Counted from the first letter of the stretch, positions 42,748 through 50,821 are shown. The stretch is DNA of 64,000 bases from PALSA-612 sp964595575 (GCA_964595575.1 CAZQRA010000010.1:4902-68901); one strand, 5' to 3'. The notes: generated by a model not told the origin, from the sequence alone. A program made the numbers and translations.

Positions 42748-43692
42748 GTGACGTCCCTTCCCTTCCACCTCCTCCGCTGCCCAGCCTGCGGCGCTCCCCT
42801 CGTCCCGGGGCCATCCCCCCTCGCCTGCAGCCGTTGCCGGGCCTGCTACTCGGCGGAGGAGGGGATTCCCCGCCTGGTGGCCGACGGCCTGCCCGGGATG
42901 GAGGCCAAGCGTCGGGAGATGGAGGGCTGGGTGCGGCTGGCCCAGGCCCAGGGGTGGTACGAGCCCGACGACGAGGTGGATGCCCGCCTTCCCTACCTCT
43001 GCCGCGAGCTCGGCTGGGAGGACAAGACCTGGCGGGCCACGGAGCACTCCTTCGATCTTTTGCTCGACCGCTACGTCCGTCCCGGCATGCGGGTCTTGGA
43101 GGTAGGGGCGGCCAAGTGCTGGGCGGCCCAGCACCTCCTTCCTCGAGGGTGCGAGTACGTGGCCTGCGACCTCCTCGCCGACGCCAACATCGGGCTCGGC
43201 CGCGGCGCCTTCTACGAGCGCCGGGCCGGCCGTCCCTTCTTGCGCGTGCAGGGGGACGGCGAGCGCCTACCCTTTGCCTCCTCCTCGTTCGACCTCGTGT
43301 TCTGCGTGGCGGCGCTCCACCATGCCCTCGACCTGGCGGCCATGGTCGGGGAGATGGCCCGGGTGGCCCGGCGGGGAGGCTACGTCTGCGCTCTCAACGA
43401 GGGGACGCGGGCCCTCCTTCGCTCGGGCGAGGCTCCCGACCAGGCGGAGGAGCGGGCCTTCGGCATCAACGAGCACGTCCACACCGTGTACGCCTACCTG
43501 TGGGCCTTCGCCCGGGCCGGCCTCCTCGTCCGGCGGGTTGAGCAGGCGGAGGGGTACGCCGACCTCGCCCGACGGCGCGTCGCCGGTCGGCTTCTCCGCC
43601 TCCCCCTCCTCGGCCGCAGCGCCGCTACCTTCTTCTCCCAGAGCTGCCACGGCTACTCGGGCGTCTCCCTGTACGCCCGCCGGGTGCTGTAG
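42748..43692 (+). CDS. Methyltransferase with N-terminal Trm112-like zinc ribbon
   Basis: The 314-residue protein starts with LRCPACGAPL and LACSRCRACYSAEEGIPRLV. This is a four-cysteine ribbon like the Trm112 domain, followed by a methyltransferase domain (MRVLEVGAAKCWAAQHLL, LPFASSSFDLVFCVAALHH). Similar proteins occur as methyltransferases in antibiotic and polysaccharide clusters. GTG at 42748 follows AGGGAGAGAG. The target is unknown. Confidence 0.82.
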   Translation: MTSLPFHLLRCPACGAPLVPGPSPLACSRCRACYSAEEGIPRLVADGLPGMEAKRREMEGWVRLAQAQGWYEPDDEVDARLPYLCRELGWEDKTWRATEHSFDLLLDRYVRPGMRVLEVGAAKCWAAQHLLPRGCEYVACDLLADANIGLGRGAFYERRAGRPFLRVQGDGERLPFASSSFDLVFCVAALHHALDLAAMVGEMARVARRGGYVCALNEGTRALLRSGEAPDQAEERAFGINEHVHTVYAYLWAFARAGLLVRRVEQAEGYADLARRRVAGRLLRLPLLGRSAATFFSQSCHGYSGVSLYARRVL

Positions 43693-43704
43693 CCGCCTTC
43701 CCTC

Positions 43705-44775
43705 CTACCGGCGTCCTCGGGGAGCGAGCTTGGGGATGGTGGCGGTGAAGGAGACCGTGGGAGGCGGCGCCACCGACTCGGAGGCGCATCCTCCTGGGGC
43801 GGTGGGAGCCTCGCTGCAGGGCCTGAGCTCGAGGGCCACGTCGAGGACGAGCCTGAGTCTCTGCGGGCGGGAGGTCTGGGGGAGGCGCGCCCTCACCGCG
43901 AAGGTGCCGTCAGGGCGGGTAGTGGCCGTCGCTAGCTGCACCCCGCTCTCCTTGGCGAGGGTGACCTCGGCTCCCCCGCGCGCTCTTCCCGCCGCGAGCA
44001 GGCGCCCCTGCACGAGGAGCGACCGGGCTCGGGCAAGGTAGCGGGAGCGAGCGCTGAGGGACTGGGGAAGGGGAACGAGGGCGCGGGCCTCGAAGGTGGC
44101 GTCCCTCTCCGGGGAGCGGGAGCCGGGAGCGTAGGGGGTGACCAAGAGTCTCCACACGTGGGTGCCGGCAGCGGGGTTGACGAGCATCCCCTCCAGGTCG
44201 AGACCGAGGCCGAGGAGACGCTTGCCTCCAGCCAGGCCCCCCTCCTCCGGCGGAAGCTCGGGGGAGGGTAGGCAGGTGGTGATGCGGTAGGCGGCGTCCG
44301 GGTGCTCCGGGCCCGCCGGATCGACGTAGAAGACCACCGTGAGGGTGCCCAGGTCGAGCCCCAAGGGAAGGGGCGCCAGCCACGCGGCGGCGTGGGGGCC
44401 GGGGGCGCAGGCCTGAGCCTCGGCGTCGAGGAGGTAGCGGGCAGGATCGTCGGCCACCACCGGCACCCGGCGCAGCTGCCCGGCGAAGAAGGACTGGCGA
44501 AGGAGCGCCGCCCCCATGCCCACCCTCTCGCCGGGGGGCCGCGCCAGGTCGAGACGGTAGCCGCGGGGGACGAGCACGGTGACGGAGGCGGGGATGGGCC
44601 CGTCCTCGCCGAAGAGGAGCGCGAGGAAGGTGCCGGCCGGGCGGTCGGGACGCGCCTCGGCGGGGGCCACGGCCAAGACACCCGCCGGCTCGTGGGCGGC
44701 AGAGCGGGAGGGGGCGGCTCCGGCCTCGACCAGGACACAGAGGACGAGGGTGACGATGGGGACGACGTGTCGCAC
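43705..44775 (-). CDS. Exported protein of unknown function with C-terminal Ig-like domain
   Basis: The GTG at 44775 gives a 356-residue product with a signal-like N-terminus (VRHVVPIVTLVLCVLVEAGAA), preceded by GGAGGGG. The body is beta-rich (SVTVLVPRGYRLDL, LTVVFYVDPAGPEHPDAAYRITTCLPSPELP). The last 100 residues (LLVQGRLLAAGRARGGAEVTLA, then TRPDGTFAVRARL) look like a carboxypeptidase-regulatory or Ig-like repeat. I do not recognise a family. It probably acts outside the membrane, perhaps on or with the exported glycan. Confidence 0.7.
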   Translation of the reverse strand: MRHVVPIVTLVLCVLVEAGAAPSRSAAHEPAGVLAVAPAEARPDRPAGTFLALLFGEDGPIPASVTVLVPRGYRLDLARPPGERVGMGAALLRQSFFAGQLRRVPVVADDPARYLLDAEAQACAPGPHAAAWLAPLPLGLDLGTLTVVFYVDPAGPEHPDAAYRITTCLPSPELPPEEGGLAGGKRLLGLGLDLEGMLVNPAAGTHVWRLLVTPYAPGSRSPERDATFEARALVPLPQSLSARSRYLARARSLLVQGRLLAAGRARGGAEVTLAKESGVQLATATTRPDGTFAVRARLPQTSRPQRLRLVLDVALELRPCSEAPTAPGGCASESVAPPPTVSFTATIPKLAPRGRR

Positions 44776-44859
44776 GAGCCCCTCCGGGCGAGCTATCGGG
44801 GACTGGAAGCGAAGGATGGCCCATCGGGGGACCGCTGTCCAGGCGCGGGGACCGACCTC

Positions 44860-44865
44860 TACACT
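44860..44865 (+). promoter_or_regulatory. Candidate -10 box for the exporter permease
   Basis: TACACT lies 19 bases before the GTG start at 44885. The predicted short leader has no Shine-Dalgarno. Confidence 0.45.
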
Positions 44866-44884
44866 CTCTCCGGCTCCGTCCGCC

Positions 44885-45685
44885 GTGATCACCGTCTACG
44901 CCGACCTCTTCCGCTACCGGGAGCTCTTCGCGAGCCTGTTCCGCCGCGACCTCCACGCCCGCTACAAGGGCACCGTGCTCGGCGTGGCTTGGTCCCTCGC
45001 CAATCCCCTCGTCCTCATGGGCGTGTACGTGCTCGTCTTCTCGCTGTTGTGGAAGGTGACGAGCATCGACCACTACCCCCTGTTCCTCCTCTCCGGCCTG
45101 GCCGTGTGGGGTTTCTTGGCCGCCTCTCTCCAGTCAGCCGCCCGCTCCATGCTCGACTACGCCGAGCTCATCAAGAAGGTGCGCTTTCCCCGCCAGCTCG
45201 TGGCCTTCTCCACGGTGGCGACCCAGCTCGTGCCGTTCGCCGCCCTGTTGGCGGGACTGGTGGCCATCGACGCCGCGGTGCTGCCCCGTACCAGGGACAC
45301 CGTGTGGCTGGCCGTCCCCATCGCCCTTCTCGTGGTGGCCCTGGTGGCTGGGCTAGCCTTGGCGGTGGCCTCGGCCAACGTCGTCTTCCGCGACGTCGAG
45401 CACCTCGTCTCGGCCCTGCTCCTTCCCTGGTTCTTCCTCACTCCCGTGCTCTACTCCCTGGAGGAGCTTCCCGGGGGCCTCGAGCGCTACCAGGCTGTGG
45501 TGGAGGTCCTGCGCTGGGGCAATCCCCTCACTCCGCCCCTCTACGCCCTGCGGGCGCCCCTCTTCTTCGGGGAGCTTCCCGCCCTGGGCGACGTCCTCTA
45601 CCTCCTGGGAGCCGCCGTCCTCAGCCTGGCCCTGGGGGCGGCCGTCTTCACCCGCGTGGACGACCGAATGGCGGTCGAGCTTTGA
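44885..45685 (+). CDS. Polysaccharide ABC exporter permease (Wzm/TagG-like)
   Basis: The 266-residue protein has six membrane helices and the family opening YRELFASLFRRDLHARYKGTVLGVAWSLANPLVLMGVYVLVFSLLW. The KKVRFPRQLVAFSTV motif also fits ABC-2 carbohydrate exporters. It would form the membrane channel with the ATPase at 48312. TACACT at 44860-44865 is the likely -10, leaving a leader of about a dozen bases. The 3' end overlaps the opposing gene by 38 bases. Confidence 0.9.
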   Translation: MITVYADLFRYRELFASLFRRDLHARYKGTVLGVAWSLANPLVLMGVYVLVFSLLWKVTSIDHYPLFLLSGLAVWGFLAASLQSAARSMLDYAELIKKVRFPRQLVAFSTVATQLVPFAALLAGLVAIDAAVLPRTRDTVWLAVPIALLVVALVAGLALAVASANVVFRDVEHLVSALLLPWFFLTPVLYSLEELPGGLERYQAVVEVLRWGNPLTPPLYALRAPLFFGELPALGDVLYLLGAAVLSLALGAAVFTRVDDRMAVEL

Positions 45686-46370
45686 TCACCAGGCTCCCGT
45701 CGTACAGCCACGGCTCGTCGGGAGGAGGCCGGAAGGCAGGGAGGCCGTGGACGTCGGGGAGCTGCTCGACCTCGATTCCCACGAGGACGGAGGGACAGAG
45801 GAGGGGATGGGCAAAGCCGGGCACGCGCCCGGGCCCCGGCGCCCAGGCCGAGAGCACGCGGCGCAGGCGGCGGGGAGGGTCGATGGCGCCCGCCACCAGC
45901 GCGTACCCCGCGGCGTGGGCGGCGAGCACGCGCTCGGCCCAGCCTGGGGCAGGCCGGCACCAGTCGGGAAGGTGGACGACAGCCGCCTCGGCCAGGCTGG
46001 TCGCCTCTACCCGGGGCAGCACCTCCACGTCCTCCTGGGGCGAGGGGTTGCCCAGCTCGGCGAGCCAGGCGCGCCCCTCGGCGACCAGGTCGAGGGCCAA
46101 GCGGTAGCGGCCGGGGGGAAGGGGCGCCCGCAGGGCGAGCTCGAGCTCCACGCGCTCCCCGGGGGCGACAGGCGCAGGAAGCGGGGTACGCAGGCCGTCC
46201 CAGACGATCGGGTTTCCCCGCTCGTCCAGCCAGTGGTAGGAGGCGAGGACGTCCTGCCGCCAGGTCGCCGATCCCACGTTCTCGATCACGATCCGGGCGG
46301 AGGAGCGGGCTCCTGCCCGCAGCGGGCCCCAGGACCAGGAGACGAACCGGGCGGCGAGGGGAGGAGGCAC
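45648..46370 (-). CDS. Unknown protein with N-terminal Ig-like domain
   Basis: The 240-residue protein has an N-terminal beta-sandwich-like region. Its pattern is conserved tryptophans and a closing PPGRYRLALDLVAEG: NVGSATWRQ, YHWLDERGNPIVWDGLRTPLP and ERVELELALRAPLPPG. This resembles NBR1-type or carbohydrate-associated Ig domains. The C-terminal half (PDWCRPAPGWAERVLAAHAAGYALV) is alpha/beta and unassigned. No signal peptide is visible. The GTG start at 46370 is six bases from TAGACT. Being between the exporter permease and hemE, it may serve glycan export. Confidence 0.65.
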   Translation of the reverse strand: MPPPLAARFVSWSWGPLRAGARSSARIVIENVGSATWRQDVLASYHWLDERGNPIVWDGLRTPLPAPVAPGERVELELALRAPLPPGRYRLALDLVAEGRAWLAELGNPSPQEDVEVLPRVEATSLAEAAVVHLPDWCRPAPGWAERVLAAHAAGYALVAGAIDPPRRLRRVLSAWAPGPGRVPGFAHPLLCPSVLVGIEVEQLPDVHGLPAFRPPPDEPWLYDGSLVIKARPPFGRPRG

Positions 46371-46375
46371 CGGGC

Positions 46376-46382
46376 TAGTCTA
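46376..46382. promoter_or_regulatory. Overlapping bidirectional -10 element (leaderless both ways)
   Basis: TAGTCT (46376-46381) is followed by six bases and GTG of hemE at 46388. On the minus strand TAGACT (46382-46377) is followed by six bases and GTG of the opposing gene at 46370. Only 17 bases separate the two start codons, and the boxes are offset by one base. Confidence 0.7.
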
Positions 46383-46387
46383 GTTCC

Positions 46388-47428
46388 GTGACCGCGCCCC
46401 TCCTCGTGCGCGCCTGCCGGCGGGAGCCGGTCGAGCGCACGCCGATCTGGTTCATGCGCCAGGCGGGCCGCTCCCTGCCTGGGTACAGGAAGCTGCGTGA
46501 GCACTACGCCTTCTTCGAGATCGCCGACACCCCGGAGCTCTGCGTCCAGGTCACCCTGGAGCCGGTAGGCCGCCACGGGGTGGACGCGGCCGTCCTCTTC
46601 GCTGACATCATGACCCCGGTACGGGCCATGGGCGTCGAGGTCGAGCTGGTGGAGGGCGTGGGGCCGGTGGTCGACCCTCCCCTCCGCAGCGAGGCCGACG
46701 TGCGGCGGCTGCGGGTGCCCCATCCCGAGGAGGCGTTCGCTCCCGTGCTCGAGGCGGTGCGGCTGGCGCGTCGGGAGCTGGCCGCCGACAAGGCCCTCGT
46801 CGGCTTCTGCGGAGGGCCCTTCACCGTCGCCTGCTACCTCCTGGAGGGGCGGGGCGGCAAGGGCTTCCTGGCCGCGAGGTCGCTCATGCTGAGGAGGCCT
46901 GACCAGTGGCAGGCGCTGCTCGCCAAGCTGGCCGATACCTTCGCCGGCTTCGCCGCCGCCCAGGTAGAGGCAGGAGCGGACGTGATCCAGCTCTTCGACT
47001 CCTGGGCCGGCCTCCTCTCGCCGGCCGCCTACCGGGTCTACGCCGCCCCTTACGCCTCTCGTGTCCTGGGCGCGGTGGAGGCGCCCACTATCCACTTCGG
47101 CACCTGCACCGCAGGCATCCTCTCCCACATGCGCGAGGCCGGCGGGGACGTCATCGGGCTTGACTGGCGGGTCGAGCTCGACCGGGCCTGGGCGGCCGTG
47201 GGCCTCGACCGCGGTGTCCAGGGGAACCTCGACCCCGCCTACCTGCTCGGGCCCTGGGAGCAGGTCGAGGCGGCGGCCCTCGATGTCCTCCGCCGAGCGG
47301 CGGGCAGGCGGGGCCACATCTTCAACCTGGGCCACGGCGTTCTCCCCGACACCGACCCGGCGGTCTTGGCCCGGCTGGTCGAGCTCGTTCACGAGCGAAG
47401 CGCGTCCTTCAGGAAGGGATGGAGATGA
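46388..47428 (+). CDS. hemE: Uroporphyrinogen III decarboxylase
   Basis: The 346-residue enzyme has the N-terminal signature PIWFMRQAGRSLPGYR (residues 19-34) and the catalytic aspartate in FADIMTP (D73). FCGGPFTVACYLLEG, FDSWAGLLSP and HFGTCTAGIL follow near the end, with NLGHGVLPDTDP closing the barrel. It decarboxylates uroporphyrinogen III to coproporphyrinogen III in cytoplasmic heme synthesis. GTG at 46388 is six bases from TAGTCT, so the transcript is predicted leaderless. The stop overlaps the hemH ATG. Confidence 0.97.
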   Translation: MTAPLLVRACRREPVERTPIWFMRQAGRSLPGYRKLREHYAFFEIADTPELCVQVTLEPVGRHGVDAAVLFADIMTPVRAMGVEVELVEGVGPVVDPPLRSEADVRRLRVPHPEEAFAPVLEAVRLARRELAADKALVGFCGGPFTVACYLLEGRGGKGFLAARSLMLRRPDQWQALLAKLADTFAGFAAAQVEAGADVIQLFDSWAGLLSPAAYRVYAAPYASRVLGAVEAPTIHFGTCTAGILSHMREAGGDVIGLDWRVELDRAWAAVGLDRGVQGNLDPAYLLGPWEQVEAAALDVLRRAAGRRGHIFNLGHGVLPDTDPAVLARLVELVHERSASFRKGWR

Positions 47429-48312
47429 CCCGAGCGGCTGTCGTCCTCATGGCCTACGGAAGCCCCGATCGGCTGGAGGACGTCCCCGCCTACTACGCGG
47501 ATATCCGCGGCGGGCGACCGCCTCGGCCGGAGCTGGTGCAGGAGCTCGTGGAGCGCTACCGCCTGCTCGGGGTAGGGCAGGGGCCTAGCCCCCTCAACGC
47601 CATCACCGAGGCGGTGCGGGCGGCGCTGGAGGAGGAGCTCGGCCTGCCCGTGTTCGTGGGCATGAAGCACTGGACTCCCCGCATCGCCGAGGCAGCCGAG
47701 CGGGCCCTCGCCGCCGGCGCCGACACGGTGGTGGGCCTCGTTCTCGCTCCCCACTACTCGCGCCTCTCCGTGGGCGGATACCGAGACCGGTTGGAGCGGG
47801 CCCTGGCGGGGCGCGCCCGCCTCGTGTTCGTGGAGAGCTGGCACGACGACCCCGCCTTCATCCGGCTCCTGGTGGAGCGGGTCCGGGGAGCTCGAGGGCA
47901 TGTCGTCTTCACCGCCCACTCGCTGCCCGCTCGCATCCTCGACGAGGGGGACCCTTACCAGGATCAGCTCCTCCGCACCTCCGCCCTCGTGGCCGAGGCC
48001 GCCGGGCTCGCCAGCTGGTCCTTCTCCTACCAGTCCCAGTCGGAGACGGGCGAGTCGTGGCTGCAGCCCGACCTCCTCGACCACCTGGAGGAGCTGGCCG
48101 CGCGGGGCGTACGCTCGGTCCTCGTCTGCCCGGTGGGCTTCGTCTCCGACCACCTGGAGATCCGCTTCGACATCGACGTGGAGGCGCAGGCGAAGGCGCA
48201 GGCCTTGGGCCTGACCCTGGAGCGGATCGCCATGCCCAACGCCGAGCCTGCGTTCGTGGCAGTCCTGGCCGGCCTCGTGCGGCGGGCGTGCGCGCTACCC
48301 TCGGTGGCGTAG
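47425..48312 (+). CDS. hemH: Ferrochelatase (coproporphyrin ferrochelatase in actinobacteria)
   Basis: The 295-residue enzyme has VVLMAYGSP, GMKHWTPRIAEA, the catalytic His region FTAHSLPARI and SWSFSYQSQSETGESWLQPDL. The acidic motif SDHLEIRFDID follows. I chose the ATG at 47425, because it overlaps the hemE stop (ATGA) and lies at a good distance from AGGAAGG; an ATG six bases upstream is the alternative. In Actinobacteria this enzyme usually inserts iron into coproporphyrin III, but the protoporphyrin route cannot be excluded. Confidence 0.95.
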   Translation: MTRAAVVLMAYGSPDRLEDVPAYYADIRGGRPPRPELVQELVERYRLLGVGQGPSPLNAITEAVRAALEEELGLPVFVGMKHWTPRIAEAAERALAAGADTVVGLVLAPHYSRLSVGGYRDRLERALAGRARLVFVESWHDDPAFIRLLVERVRGARGHVVFTAHSLPARILDEGDPYQDQLLRTSALVAEAAGLASWSFSYQSQSETGESWLQPDLLDHLEELAARGVRSVLVCPVGFVSDHLEIRFDIDVEAQAKAQALGLTLERIAMPNAEPAFVAVLAGLVRRACALPSVA

Positions 48313-49535
48313 TGCGTCCCGGCCGGATCGAGATCGAGGCGGCCAGTCGCCGCTTCCGCGTCTACCCTCAGCCCGTCCGCACCCTCAAGGAGGTCCTGGT
48401 CGCCCGCCGGCGGGTCACGAGCAGGGAGGTCTGGGCGCTCCGGGACGTGTCCTTGACGGTCGACACGGGGGAGTCGGTGGGCCTGATCGGGCGCAACGGC
48501 TCGGGCAAGACCACCCTGCTCAAGCTCGTGGCCGGCATCATCAAGCCCACCTCGGGCAGGGTGGCGGTGGGGGGCCGGGTGGGGAGCCTGCTCGAGCTGG
48601 GAGCTGGCTTCCACCCCGAGCTCACAGGTCGGGAGAACGTCTTCCTGAACGGCTCCATCCTGGGCCTCTCCCGCCGCGCCATCCGCCGCCACCTGGACGA
48701 GATCGTGGCCTTCGCCGAGCTGGAGCGGTTCATCGACCTCCCCGTCCGCACCTACTCCTCGGGCATGGTCATGCGACTCGGCTTCGCCGTGGCCGCCCAC
48801 TTGGAGGCGGATGTCCTCCTCCTGGACGAGGTCTTCGCCGTCGGCGACGAGGAGTTCCAGCGCAAGTGCTTCGGCAAGATCTTCGAGCTGAAGCGGCGGG
48901 GGGCCACCATCGTCTTCGTGTCCCACGACGCCGCGGCCGTGGCCCGGCTGTGCGGTCGCGGCGTCCTCCTCCGCCAGGGGCGGGTGGAGGTGGACGGGCC
49001 CGTCCAGGAGGCGATCGCCCGCTACCACGCTCTGCTCGCCTCCGACCGCGACCCCGAGGAGCGCGCCGGCGGCCTGCGCGAGTACGGAAGCGGCGAGGTT
49101 CGGATCGAGGAGGTGCGCCTGCTCGGCCCGGAGGGCGAGGAGCGACGGCAGTTCCTCCCCGGAGAGCCCCTCTCCGCTCGCCTCCTCCTCCGCTCGTACG
49201 GCCGGGTGGCTGCCCCCCGCCTGGCCTGGACCCTCCACGACGAGGCCGGGCTGGTGCTGGCGGCCGGAGCGGTGGATACACGGGAGCTGGGCTTCCCCGA
49301 GGGGGAAGGCGAGAAGCGGCTCCGGTTCGACGTCGACAGCCTGCCCTTGGCCGACGGACGGTTCCGGCTCCGCTTCGAGGTCAGCGATCGCGGCGGCGAG
49401 CGCCTCTACCATTGGCTCGACGATGCCGCCCGCTTCGTGGTCTACCCCGCCGACGGCTCCACCGGCCTCGTACGCCTGGAGGGACGGTGGTCGGTGGAGG
49501 AGCCGGCCGCGGCTGCCACAATAACGACCCCGTGA
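48312..49535 (+). CDS. Polysaccharide ABC exporter ATPase with C-terminal carbohydrate-binding domain (Wzt-like)
   Basis: The 407-residue protein has Walker A GRNGSGKTT, Q-loop-side GAGFHPELTGRENVFLNG, signature YSSGM, Walker B VLLLDEV and switch VSHDAAAV. The last 160 residues after about 250 (REYGSGEVRIEEVRLLG, LLLRSYGRV) form the beta-sandwich that binds the glycan end in Wzt proteins. The GTG shares a base with the hemH stop (TAGTG), so it is coupled to the heme genes rather than to the permease at 44885. A TACCCT box ten bases upstream may add a separate promoter. Confidence 0.93.
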   Translation: MRPGRIEIEAASRRFRVYPQPVRTLKEVLVARRRVTSREVWALRDVSLTVDTGESVGLIGRNGSGKTTLLKLVAGIIKPTSGRVAVGGRVGSLLELGAGFHPELTGRENVFLNGSILGLSRRAIRRHLDEIVAFAELERFIDLPVRTYSSGMVMRLGFAVAAHLEADVLLLDEVFAVGDEEFQRKCFGKIFELKRRGATIVFVSHDAAAVARLCGRGVLLRQGRVEVDGPVQEAIARYHALLASDRDPEERAGGLREYGSGEVRIEEVRLLGPEGEERRQFLPGEPLSARLLLRSYGRVAAPRLAWTLHDEAGLVLAAGAVDTRELGFPEGEGEKRLRFDVDSLPLADGRFRLRFEVSDRGGERLYHWLDDAARFVVYPADGSTGLVRLEGRWSVEEPAAAATITTP

Positions 49536-49816
49536 GCTACCGTACCTGCCCCGACTGGCCCGAGCTGATGGAGATCGCCCCCGATCTCCAGTTCAAGCAC
49601 TACACGGCCCGCGAGGTCTCCCTCCCCGGGGACGCCCTGCTCAGCCTGGAGCTCGACGCCCTCTCCCTGGACGAGGTCTGGATCTGCTGCGACCTCGAGC
49701 ACCACGTCTACTTCGCTCGGCACACGGCCCCCGAGGTGGTGGCGGCCCTGCGGGCGTCGCACTGGTTCGACCTCACCGAGTGGACGACCACCGGTCCCGG
49801 CGCCGCCGCCATGTAG
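49532..49816 (+). CDS. Small conserved-looking protein of unknown function
   Basis: The 94-residue product starts at a GTG overlapping the Wzt-like stop. It reads SYRTCPDWPELMEIAPDLQFKH at the start and LDEVWICCDLEHHVYFARHTAPEVV later. It is soluble, acidic and rich in aromatic residues, with adjacent cysteines (ICCD) and clustered histidines. The codon pattern is coding-like and the start is translationally coupled. I do not recognise the family. Confidence 0.7.
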   Translation: MSYRTCPDWPELMEIAPDLQFKHYTAREVSLPGDALLSLELDALSLDEVWICCDLEHHVYFARHTAPEVVAALRASHWFDLTEWTTTGPGAAAM

Positions 49817-49878
49817 GGTTGCCGGTCCTCGGCCGGATGGAGGCGGGTACCGGCGCACCGCCCTCGCCCGGTCGTCGC

Positions 49879-49884
49879 TAGGGT
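49879..49884 (+). promoter_or_regulatory. -10 box of a predicted leaderless promoter
   Basis: TAGGGT, then seven bases, then the GTG start of cofD at 49892. No Shine-Dalgarno is present. Confidence 0.6.
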
Positions 49885-49891
49885 CCCAGCC

Positions 49892-50821
49892 GTGAGGAGG
49901 ATCGCCGTTCTCTCGGGGGGCGTGGGGGGAGCGCGCTTCGTCTGCGGCCTCGTCGAGGCGGTCGATCCCGCCGCGGTGACGGTGATCGGGAACGTGGGCG
50001 ACGACTGCGAGGTCCTGGGGCTCCACGTGTCTCCCGATCTCGACACCGTTCTCTATGCCCTCGCCGGGGTGGTCGACGAGGAGCGGGGCTGGGGACGGGC
50101 CCAGGAGACCTGGCATGCCCTGGCCGAGGTGGAGAGGCTGGGCGGCGAGACTTGGTTTCGCCTGGGGGACCGCGACCTTGGCCTCCACCTGGTCCGAACC
50201 CAGGCCCGTCGCAGCGGCCAGCCCCTGTCGGCCGTCACCGGCCGGCTGGCCGCCGCCTTCGGCCTCGCCACCACGCTCCTTCCTGCCAGCGACGATCCTT
50301 TGCGGACGTGGATCGATACCCCGGCGGGGAGCTTCCCCTTCCAGGAGTGGTTCGTCGCCCGCCGGCACCGAGACGAGGTCGATCGCGTCCGCTTCCAGGG
50401 CGAGGACTCCGCTCGGCCCGCTCCCGGGGTCCTGGCGGCCCTGGCGGAGGCGGAGCTGATCGTGATCGCTCCCTCCAACCCCTTCGTGAGCATCTGGCCG
50501 ATCTTGGCCGTGTCCGAGATCAGGGCCGCGCTGGAGCGCAGGCGCGTTCCCTGCGTGGCGGTGAGCCCGCTCGTCTCGGGACGGGCGCTCAAGGGGCCGG
50601 CAGACCGCATGCTGGCGCGGCTGGCGGGGGGGACCTCCCCGGGGAGGGTGGCCACCTGCTACCAGGGGCTGATCGACGTCCTCGTCGTCGACGAGAGCGA
50701 CGCTGGCGCGGCCCGCGAGGTCGAGGCTCAAGGGGTGCAGCCGCTCGTGACGAGCACGGTCATGGGCGACCGAGCTGCCCGTCGCCGCCTGGCCGAGGTG
50801 GTGGTGGCGGCCGGTGCCTGA
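49892..50821 (+). CDS. cofD: 2-phospho-L-lactate (or phosphoenolpyruvyl) transferase, F420 biosynthesis
   Basis: The 309-residue enzyme begins IAVLSGGVGGARFVCGL and has VTVIGNVGDDCEVLGLHVSPDLDT, typical of CofD/FbiA. IAPSNPFVSIWPILAVSEIR also fits, as does the length. It transfers the guanylate-activated phospho-acid to the deazaflavin Fo, giving (dehydro-)F420-0. The stop overlaps the cofE start by eight bases, so the two are coupled. Confidence 0.96.
   Translation: MRRIAVLSGGVGGARFVCGLVEAVDPAAVTVIGNVGDDCEVLGLHVSPDLDTVLYALAGVVDEERGWGRAQETWHALAEVERLGGETWFRLGDRDLGLHLVRTQARRSGQPLSAVTGRLAAAFGLATTLLPASDDPLRTWIDTPAGSFPFQEWFVARRHRDEVDRVRFQGEDSARPAPGVLAALAEAELIVIAPSNPFVSIWPILAVSEIRAALERRRVPCVAVSPLVSGRALKGPADRMLARLAGGTSPGRVATCYQGLIDVLVVDESDAGAAREVEAQGVQPLVTSTVMGDRAARRRLAEVVVAAGA

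Noticed and set aside
1..45685. Gram-negative lipopolysaccharide O-antigen locus
   Set aside because: Gene families overlap with O-antigen loci, but no lipid A or core genes are present, and the F420 genes, fused FbiC and leaderless starts fit an actinobacterium. Cell-surface polysaccharide is the safer reading.
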